A stretch of 16,354 nucleotides of DNA from Collinsella sp. (GTDB taxonomy: Bacteria > Actinomycetota > Coriobacteriia > Coriobacteriales > Coriobacteriaceae): NCBI GenBank assembly GCA_022720335.1, contig JAIHVJ010000043.1, forward strand, positions 1 through 16,354. Direction: 5' to 3'. The number at the start of each line of letters is the position of its first letter. The first letter of the stretch is position 1. The notes under the pieces are model-generated. The model did not search any database and had not been told where the DNA came from. It worked only from the letters and a program-made list of their open reading frames with translations. Below, piece after piece: positions 5,232-11,437 of the stretch. The position numbers and the translations under genes are program-made.

Positions 5232-8231
5232 ATGGTAAACGATTTGAGCGGTATAGACGACCTCGAGCTGATGCCGCTGGGCGGAGGCTATATGGTGCGA
5301 CGCGAACGCTTGATGAATGAGCTTATCGCCAAGGGCCGAAAGGCCGGCATCGTGGTTCTTTATGCGCCCGACGGGTTTGGGAAGACCTCGGTGCTGCTGC
5401 AGTACACCCAAGAGGTAAAAAGTGACCCGACGCGAGGCCCCGTGCGGATTATCGAGGCCGATCGCGCCATTGGGCGCGAGGTGTTTATGCAGCTCGAGGT
5501 GGTTACCGAAGAACTCAAAGATAAACCGCACTCCCTTATCGCGATTGATAATGTGCCAAACCTCGATCAGCGCGATACCGAAGACCTCATCGACAGGATT
5601 CGCGGCCTGCGCGCCATGGGGGTAGGGGTCTTTATCTCCTGCCGTCCTTCAAATCGTCAGCTGATTCATGGGCTGGGCGATTCGGTTAAGATCAATGCGC
5701 AGATGCTCAAGGTGCATGCCTATGAGTATTCGGCGTGGGCATCGGCGTTTTCGATCAGCACATCGCTCGACTTTTATCAGCTCACGCAGGGTGTGCCCGA
5801 GCTCGTCTCGGCATTGCAGACGGGTCTGTATGGCCAAGGCGACGTAGCCGGTCTGCTCGAAAACGAGATTGTCAACGTATATGGCGCGGCACTTGTCGAT
5901 CTGGCTTCGCTCGACAATAATGCGCTGTTTTGCGTGGCATGTCTCATGATTTTGATGGGCGAGGGCAATATCGCAGAACTCGAGGCTTGCGGGGTGAGGC
6001 TGTCGATGGTCGACCAGTCCTACTTTGTACGCGACTACCCGATCTTTGGCTTGGATCCCGCCGAGCGGAGTTTTACGTGTCTGGGCACGGAGGATAACGG
6101 ACGCTTGCGTTTGCGTAAGTTGGTGGCCGAGGTTCGCCCCGAACTTGTTCCGAGGGCGGCCCGGATTTTGCTTAAGGCGGGTAGATGCGATGCGGCGATG
6201 GGCCTGGCGGACGCCTTTTTGAACCGTGAAGCGGTCCTTGAACTTGCTGGGCAGTATGGGGTCGATCTGGCTCTGACGGGGCACGGGGCCGATATCTGCC
6301 GAGCAGCGCTGGGCACGATCGATGCCGAGGATCCGGCTCCAGAGCCAACGCCTGCCGAGGCGCTTGGCGTATATCTGGCAGCGGTCAGCGTGTCCAATAC
6401 AAAGCTCGCTCGCTATATGGCATCGGTCATCGAGCGCGGGGGCGAACGGGCGGCCTGCGAAATAGACCCTGTTTCATGGAGGGTGGCCCAGACACTGACG
6501 GCTGTTTGCTATGGGGACAACGGGCTTGGGCTTCCTACGAACCTGGCCGTGCCAGAAATCGAGACATCCCATACCGCGCTCGATATGTTGTCTGCGCATA
6601 TCGAGGTCAAGCGCTGCCTGACCGAGCGGGGAGATGACGGCGGCGTTCTACAGCAGCTCAAAACGAGCAAGGCCTACGACTGCGAGCTCGACATCGCGGG
6701 GATTGTTATACGGGCCGACAGCATGCTGGTGGAGCTTTTTGACGGGTCGTTTGCGGGAACCGACGAGCGCGACGACGAGATGACGGTGGTGCGGGAGGCG
6801 CTCGACGTACGTGGGCTTAAGGCGATGGCTATCTGGGTGCGCATGGTGTTGGCGGCACGGCGGCTCCTTTCCGGCTTGCCGGTAACCGACGACGCGGCAT
6901 TCAACGAGCTCGATCGTTTTGCCGTGCGCATGCGCGACAACCAGATTCAGCTGTTTGGCCTGTTGCTAGAAGGCTGGCAGTCGCTGGCAGAGGGACGGCC
7001 GGTTAATGCAAAGTTCCGTGCGGTCCAAGTGCTCAAACTTGCCGAGGAGTCGATTGCGTACATGCGCGATAACGCATTGCTGCTGGAGCGTGCGGCGTAT
7101 CTGCGTAACACCTCGATGGTTTCGGTGCGCGAGGAGGCGGAGCTGCTCGATATAAGCCAGACGCAGGTTGGTGGTGCAGAAGCATGGATGGTGGCGCTGC
7201 ATTTGGCTTGCGCGGGGCGAGATAGCGATCTTGCGGCCTGGATGTCCATGAATCGCGCGGGGATTCTAGAGCCATCGTATCGGCTCTTTGCACGCCTTGC
7301 CATGCATTGTCTGGGCGAGCCGGCGGCCAGAATTCGTAAGAAACTCCCCGTGCGCGAGCTATCGCGGTACTCGCTGCGTGACGATCTGGAAGGGGAGGGT
7401 GAGCGCCTGTTTCAGGCTGGCGAGGTTGAAGCCGTCGATGCTATCGAACATATCGAGATTCGCATGTTTGGGGCGTTTCGCGCCGAGCGCGACGGGTTTC
7501 CCATCACGGACAAGATGTGGCGCCGCAAGAAAGCGGCAACGCTCGCCGAACGGCTTGCGCTGGGCATGGATGCGCTGGTCGACCGCGAGACACTGGCCAT
7601 GGAACTGTGGCCCCATGCTGAGTTCAATAGCGCCCGCAACAACTTGTACTCGACGATATCACGCCTGCGCTCGGCCTTGGGGCCGACGCCGGACGGCAAA
7701 TCGTGCGTGCTCATCCAAAATGAATGCATTGGGCTCAACAGTGACTACGTCAAGACCGATGTACGGCTGTTTGACCAGATAAGCCGCGAGGTTTTGGGAA
7801 ATCGCACGGGTGCGCGCGGGCCCCATTTAGTTGAGCTGTGCCTTAAGATTGAGCAGCTTTATGCCGGACCGCTGTATGTTCCCAATGGCTGTAATCCCAC
7901 CTACTTTTTGCGTATGCGACGCATTATGCAGTCAAAGTTCATCGATTGCATGATTAAGGGAGCAAATGCCGCTCTAGAAGAAAACGATTTGCAGTCGGCG
8001 ATTTGGCTGGCGGAGTCGGGGCTTCGACAGGAAACGGCGCGTGAGGATATGGTGCGCTGCGCCATGCGTGTCTACAGTGCGGCGGGGCGGCGGCGCGATA
8101 TCGTCGAGCTATACAGTGGGCATATGCACCATCTGAGGGAGCAGGTCAATGGCGTGCCCGAGCCCGAGACGCGGCGTCTATACGAGCGCTTGGTGGAGGG
8201 GCGGCTCAATCGCGTGTTGGTCGAGCGATAA
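5232..8231 (+). CDS. Large STAND-type NTPase with SARP-like C-terminal DNA-binding and BTAD domains
   Basis: This 999-residue cytosolic protein looks like a signal-integrating transcriptional activator. A P-loop NTPase lies at the N-terminus: Walker A APDGFGKT (45-52, Lys51), a Walker B-like strand SLIAIDN ending at Asp106, and a sensor-like ISCRPS (135-140). Residues about 250-730 are helical and poorly conserved to my eye, consistent with TPR-like repeats. From about residue 738 (HIEIRMFGAFRAERDG) a winged-helix DNA-binding domain begins, including ELWPHAEFNSARNNLYSTIS. From about 840 to the end is a bacterial transcriptional activator domain (BTAD). This gives NTPase-helical-wHTH-BTAD, with the DNA-binding part at the C-terminus as in MalT-type proteins but of SARP type. 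GAGGAG at 5221-5226 fixes the start. Its target genes and ligand are unknown. It stands alone, with no obvious metabolic cluster beside it. Confidence 0.85.
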   Translation: MVNDLSGIDDLELMPLGGGYMVRRERLMNELIAKGRKAGIVVLYAPDGFGKTSVLLQYTQEVKSDPTRGPVRIIEADRAIGREVFMQLEVVTEELKDKPHSLIAIDNVPNLDQRDTEDLIDRIRGLRAMGVGVFISCRPSNRQLIHGLGDSVKINAQMLKVHAYEYSAWASAFSISTSLDFYQLTQGVPELVSALQTGLYGQGDVAGLLENEIVNVYGAALVDLASLDNNALFCVACLMILMGEGNIAELEACGVRLSMVDQSYFVRDYPIFGLDPAERSFTCLGTEDNGRLRLRKLVAEVRPELVPRAARILLKAGRCDAAMGLADAFLNREAVLELAGQYGVDLALTGHGADICRAALGTIDAEDPAPEPTPAEALGVYLAAVSVSNTKLARYMASVIERGGERAACEIDPVSWRVAQTLTAVCYGDNGLGLPTNLAVPEIETSHTALDMLSAHIEVKRCLTERGDDGGVLQQLKTSKAYDCELDIAGIVIRADSMLVELFDGSFAGTDERDDEMTVVREALDVRGLKAMAIWVRMVLAARRLLSGLPVTDDAAFNELDRFAVRMRDNQIQLFGLLLEGWQSLAEGRPVNAKFRAVQVLKLAEESIAYMRDNALLLERAAYLRNTSMVSVREEAELLDISQTQVGGAEAWMVALHLACAGRDSDLAAWMSMNRAGILEPSYRLFARLAMHCLGEPAARIRKKLPVRELSRYSLRDDLEGEGERLFQAGEVEAVDAIEHIEIRMFGAFRAERDGFPITDKMWRRKKAATLAERLALGMDALVDRETLAMELWPHAEFNSARNNLYSTISRLRSALGPTPDGKSCVLIQNECIGLNSDYVKTDVRLFDQISREVLGNRTGARGPHLVELCLKIEQLYAGPLYVPNGCNPTYFLRMRRIMQSKFIDCMIKGANAALEENDLQSAIWLAESGLRQETAREDMVRCAMRVYSAAGRRRDIVELYSGHMHHLREQVNGVPEPETRRLYERLVEGRLNRVLVER

Positions 8232-8264
8232 AAAAACGGGCGCCCGAAGTACTTGGGCACCCGT
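8230..8264 (-). terminator. Rho-independent terminator for yhbY (minus strand)
   Basis: Read on the minus strand, ACGGG-GCCC arms (8264-8255 with 8245-8236, one internal mismatch) form a hairpin followed by seven T residues (8236-8230). It begins 37 bases after the yhbY stop. On the plus strand the same hairpin follows the large regulator immediately but has no T tract, so it should serve yhbY mainly. Confidence 0.85.
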
Positions 8265-8301
8265 AAGCTTGCTATGTGTTGGCTCGCCGGATCATTGGCT
8301 C

Positions 8302-8601
8302 TTAGACGAGCTTGATCTTCTCGATATCCTTGCGCGAGGACTCGCGATACAGCGAGAACTTGCGGCCGATGACCTGGACGACCTCTGCGTGGCAACGCTC
8401 AGCGAGCTCTTCGGCGGCCTCGCGGGCGGAAAGACTGGAGCCATCGAGCACGGAGCACTTAACGAGCTCGTGCTTCTCCAGATAGGCGACCGTCTGCTCG
8501 ACGGTGCCCTCATTAATATCGGACTTGCCGATGATGATGGCGGGGTTGAGGTGATGGGCCATGCTGCGAAGCTGCTTGACCTGGGCTCCTGTCAGTGCCA
8601 T
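8302..8601 (-). CDS. yhbY: YhbY-family RNA-binding protein (CRM domain), ribosome assembly
   Basis: This 99-residue protein is a single CRM domain. YhbY proteins associate with pre-50S ribosomal particles. The family blocks are clear: LTGAQVKQLRSMAHHLNP near the start, the GxxG-type loop IIIGKSDI (residues about 22-29), EKHELVKCSVLDGS in the middle, and QVIGRKFSLYR near the end. The length fits the family (about 95-105). The ATG at 8601 is preceded only by a weak GAGA-type ribosome binding site, but no better in-frame start exists. It lies 158 bases downstream of the methyltransferase gene on the same strand. Confidence 0.94.
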   Translation of the reverse strand: MALTGAQVKQLRSMAHHLNPAIIIGKSDINEGTVEQTVAYLEKHELVKCSVLDGSSLSAREAAEELAERCHAEVVQVIGRKFSLYRESSRKDIEKIKLV

Positions 8602-8759
8602 GGGTTCTCGCTTTCTATGTATGGGGCGCCCCGCGACGGGGCCTTAATCTACGTGAGCTGTCCCACGATAACGCAGGAACGGCGCGGTGTGGAGCGCGTT
8701 TGCCCAGTTCAAAAAGAATGCGGATGCCGAATGAGTGGGCGGTGCGGGCTGCGAACAGG

Positions 8760-9647
8760 CTATGAGCTGGGCGCAGAGACCGGCTCCCATGCAATAAACG
8801 CCCAGCGAACCTTACGGATATGGTCGAGCATATAGCGCCCCTGCGGCACGCCCTTGGAGCCCGGCTCACCGGCATGGGGATTCTCGATCATGTGCTGGGC
8901 GATGTAGTCGCGCAGACGGTCGACCTTATCCTCGTTGCCATGCTCAAGCATGCGGGAAAAGTCCGCCACGCCCGCTTCAAGGCTGTCGAAGGTATCGCGA
9001 CGCGGCGATTCAAAGTACGTGACCTGCGGCAGGGCACCCATCTGAATGAGGATGTTGAAGGCGTACACAAAGCCATTGCTGCAGGTAACCGAGGCGCCAA
9101 TAGCGTTCATCAAGTGCAGATCATAGCGCGGGCTGGAGTTAGCGACCATCGTGACAGCACAACGCCGACGAGCCGTACGATCAAGCTTGGCAAGCGCACC
9201 TTTGAGGTTGGTCGTGGTGACCGAACGACTGGCAAAGGCAACATCCACCGCTTTCGCGACCGGTCCAACCAAATCCCAATCATCATCCCAAGCAAGCTCA
9301 AGCGGCGTAATAAGATCTTCGAGCCCGTGATACTCAATGCCGGCATCAAGCGTGCCCAACATGGCAGGAGAGAAGTCGGCAGCAATCACGGAATGCCCAG
9401 CCTGAGCAAGCGGAATAGCAATCGACCCAGCCCCACACCCCATATCAAGCACCGACTCGCCGGGCTCAAGCGCCAACAGCTTTATAAAATCCCGAGCATA
9501 AGGGGCAGTCTCCAACGGCCGAAAATGCCGAGCCCGCTTATCCCATTCAAAAGAATCATCAGCCCGATGCCGAGCGGCCTGCAGACGCATCCATTCGCCA
9601 TTCCAATCCGCAGAAAGCAGCTCAGAACGAGTATCCCCATCAACCAC
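8760..9647 (-). CDS. Class I SAM-dependent methyltransferase
   Basis: This 295-residue protein has a Rossmann-fold SAM-binding core. Motif I is ESVLDMGCGAGS (64-75). The acidic residue that binds the SAM ribose is probably Asp91 in VIAADFSP. An N-terminal region reading DWNGEWMRLQAARHRADDS precedes the core. A GTG start at 9647 is chosen because AGGAGG (9660-9655) lies seven bases before it. The frame stays open to 9875, but that extension runs through a terminator-like hairpin and into the palindromic element and shows no protein character. The substrate is unknown. The N-terminal W/R-rich segment resembles methyltransferases I have seen near metal or corrinoid genes, but nothing here confirms that. 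It is transcribed toward yhbY. Confidence 0.85.
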   Translation of the reverse strand: MVDGDTRSELLSADWNGEWMRLQAARHRADDSFEWDKRARHFRPLETAPYARDFIKLLALEPGESVLDMGCGAGSIAIPLAQAGHSVIAADFSPAMLGTLDAGIEYHGLEDLITPLELAWDDDWDLVGPVAKAVDVAFASRSVTTTNLKGALAKLDRTARRRCAVTMVANSSPRYDLHLMNAIGASVTCSNGFVYAFNILIQMGALPQVTYFESPRRDTFDSLEAGVADFSRMLEHGNEDKVDRLRDYIAQHMIENPHAGEPGSKGVPQGRYMLDHIRKVRWAFIAWEPVSAPSS

Positions 9648-9666
9648 GGGCCAACCTCCTAGCAAC

Positions 9667-9697
9667 AAAAAAGCGACTCCCCCAAAAGAAGAGCCGC
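9667..9697 (-). terminator. Terminator-like hairpin just upstream of the methyltransferase (minus strand)
   Basis: On the minus strand a seven-pair stem (9697-9691 with 9679-9673, one G-U pair) is followed by six T residues (9672-9667). The methyltransferase ribosome binding site begins only six bases further on. It may end transcription from the UPF0210 gene upstream, or act as an attenuator in the methyltransferase leader. Confidence 0.55.
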
Positions 9698-9812
9698 AAC
9701 CAGCATATATCAGAAAAGAACCGTTCCAACGCCAAACCGCCCTCACAACCAAGGCGGGCAGGAGCGAAGCGACTGCCATACGGGATAGAACCCAACTGAG
9801 GTCCCGTTGTGC

Positions 9813-9948
9813 GGGAGTCCCGGGGAGGGCAAATATATAAGGTCGATCGCGAGTTCCGCACGAGCCGGAGAGCACTTAATGTGCTCTCCGTGCGAGTCAG
9901 GACTGTCCGAGCAGGCGACCTTATATATTTGCCCTCCTCGGGACTCCT
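9813..9948. repeat. 136-base palindromic element with nested hairpin (MITE or REP-like)
   Basis: Two 33-base inverted arms (9813-9845 and 9916-9948) match at 31 of 33 positions. Each contains the AT-rich core AAATATATAAGG, conspicuous in this GC-rich DNA. The 70-base middle holds a second perfect palindrome: 9866-9875 with 9881-9890 around a five-base loop. The element lies 16 bases after the UPF0210 stop and 165 bases before the methyltransferase start. There is no T tract outside the stem, so it is not a standard terminator. Nested palindromes of this size between genes are typical of non-autonomous mobile repeats. I see no clear target-site duplication. Confidence 0.65.
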
Positions 9949-9964
9949 CGCCCGAACCCCTCAG

Positions 9965-11329
9965 CTAGTTCTTCAGCGAGTTCAGCGGCGCCGGGAAGCG
10001 TCCACCGCGGTGGGCAAGCACGGTGCCGGCGTTGGGGTTCACCGGCATGATGGGCGCACGGCCGAACAGGCCGCCGTACTCGACGCAGTCGCCCACGCCC
10101 TTGCCAATGGCGGGAATCACGCGGACGGCCGTGGTCTTGTTGTTGATGACGCCGATGGCCATCTCGTCGGCGATGATGCCGGCGATGGTCTCAACCGGGG
10201 TGTCGCCGGGGATGGCAATCATGTCCAGGCCAACGGAGCACACGCAGGTCATGGCCTCGAGCTTCTCGAGCGAAAGCGCGCCGGCTTCGACGGCGGCGAT
10301 CATGCCGGCGTCCTCGGACACGGGGATAAAGGCGCCGGAGAGACCGCCCACGCTGGAACTGGCCATGACGCCGCCCTTCTTGACGGCATCGTTGAGCATG
10401 GCGAGCGCGCAGGTCGTGCCGGGGCCACCGCAGGTGCCCACGCCGATGATCTCGAGGATGCGGGCAACGGAGTCGCCGATGGCAGGCGTGGGAGCCAGCG
10501 ACAGGTCGACAATGCCTTTCTCGACACCCAGACGATGGGCGGCCTCACGGCTCATGAGCTCGCCGGCGCGGGTGATCTTAAAGGCGGTCTGCTTGATTTT
10601 CTCGGCAACCTCCATCATCGAGGCGGAGTCGGGGAGCGTCTCCAAGGCAGCAGCCATAACGCCGGGGCCCGAGACGCCAACGTTGATGACGGCGTCGGCC
10701 TCGCCACCGCCGTGGACGGCGCCCGCCATAAACGGGGAGTCCTCGACCATGTTGGCAAAGCAGACAAACTTGGAGGCGCCAACGGAATCCTGGTCGGCCG
10801 TGAGTTTAGCGGCATCGATGATGGTCTGCGCGGCCATGAGCACGGCATCCATGTTGATACCGGCGCGCAGGCTGGCGACGTTGACGCTGGAGCAGACGCG
10901 GCTCGTGGTGGCGAGCGCCTGGGGGATGGACTGGATGACGCGGCGGTCGGCGCCGCCGATGCCCTTCTGGACGAGTGCGGAGAAGCCGCCCAGGTAATCG
11001 ATGCCGAGCGTCTCGGCCGCGCGGTCGAGGGCGTGCGCGATGGGGGTGAGGTCCTCATCCTTGCAGCATGCGGCGATCTGCGCCACCGGGGTGACGGAAA
11101 CGCGCTTGTTGACGATGGGGATGCCGTACTCGCGCTCGAGGTTCTCGGCGGTCTCGACCAGATGCTCAGCCGTGTGCGTCACGTGGTCGTAGATCTTCGT
11201 GCACATGCGGTCGAGGTTCTCGTCACCGCAACCCATGAGCGAAACACCCATGGTGATGGTCCTGATGTCGAGGTTCTGTTCCTCAACCATGCCGCGGGTT
11301 TCCGCGATTTCTGCGGGCGTGATCGCCAT
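9965..11329 (-). CDS. UPF0210 (PFL family, DUF711) protein
   Basis: This 454-residue protein matches the length and sequence style of the UPF0210 family, distantly related to pyruvate formate-lyase-like barrels. Its biochemical role is not established. Recognisable stretches are ETRGMVEEQNLDIRTITMG near the N-terminus, VSVTPVAQIAACC, the Gly/Ala-rich VGVSGPGVM and the cysteine-containing GVGTCGGPGTTCALAM. The ATG at 11329 is preceded by AGGAG with a seven-base gap. An upstream in-frame ATG at 11386 lacks such a site and lies in the palindrome described at 11375-11412. In many bacteria the family is paired with a small ACT-domain protein (UPF0237) directly upstream. Here the upstream neighbour is metH and no such gene is present. 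Confidence 0.9.
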   Translation of the reverse strand: MAITPAEIAETRGMVEEQNLDIRTITMGVSLMGCGDENLDRMCTKIYDHVTHTAEHLVETAENLEREYGIPIVNKRVSVTPVAQIAACCKDEDLTPIAHALDRAAETLGIDYLGGFSALVQKGIGGADRRVIQSIPQALATTSRVCSSVNVASLRAGINMDAVLMAAQTIIDAAKLTADQDSVGASKFVCFANMVEDSPFMAGAVHGGGEADAVINVGVSGPGVMAAALETLPDSASMMEVAEKIKQTAFKITRAGELMSREAAHRLGVEKGIVDLSLAPTPAIGDSVARILEIIGVGTCGGPGTTCALAMLNDAVKKGGVMASSSVGGLSGAFIPVSEDAGMIAAVEAGALSLEKLEAMTCVCSVGLDMIAIPGDTPVETIAGIIADEMAIGVINNKTTAVRVIPAIGKGVGDCVEYGGLFGRAPIMPVNPNAGTVLAHRGGRFPAPLNSLKN

Positions 11330-11374
11330 CCTTGCGCTCCTATCTGCCAAAACGAGCATAGTCTTTTCTATTCT

Positions 11375-11412
11375 AACGTGCCGCACGTGGCAAGTGGCGC
11401 GTGCGGCACGTT
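11375..11412 (-). terminator. 13-pair palindrome between metH and the UPF0210 gene
   Basis: Arms 11375-11387 and 11400-11412 are perfectly complementary around a 12-base loop, 25 bases after the metH stop. The minus-strand tract that follows is only moderately T-rich, so it is an imperfect intrinsic terminator for metH. A minus-strand TTGCCA (11394-11389) and TAGAAA, 17 bases apart, bracket one arm and could be a promoter for the UPF0210 gene. In that case the palindrome could also be an operator. Confidence 0.45.
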
Positions 11413-11437
11413 TTGGTGCTCGGTTGTTTCCGTTGTG

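Noticed and set aside
5035..5238. 67-codon frame before the large regulator, with a protein-like first 23 residues and a short overlap with the regulator start
   Set aside because: No ribosome binding site precedes it, the composition becomes basic and unlike a protein, and it matches no family I know.
8630..8650. GC-rich hairpin (GCCCC/GGGGC) in the yhbY leader as a terminator for the methyltransferase
   Set aside because: No T tract follows it on the minus strand. Short GC hairpins are common in this DNA.
9648..9875. N-terminal extension of the methyltransferase up to an ATG at 9875
   Set aside because: The extension is encoded by the terminator hairpin and the palindromic element. A GTG at 9647 with a perfect ribosome binding site explains the start better.
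9890..9920. Resemblance of GAGTCAGGA in the palindrome middle to a cobalamin riboswitch B12 box
   Set aside because: Only a few bases match, the box continuation is wrong, and the other conserved riboswitch blocks are absent. It is also not upstream of metH.
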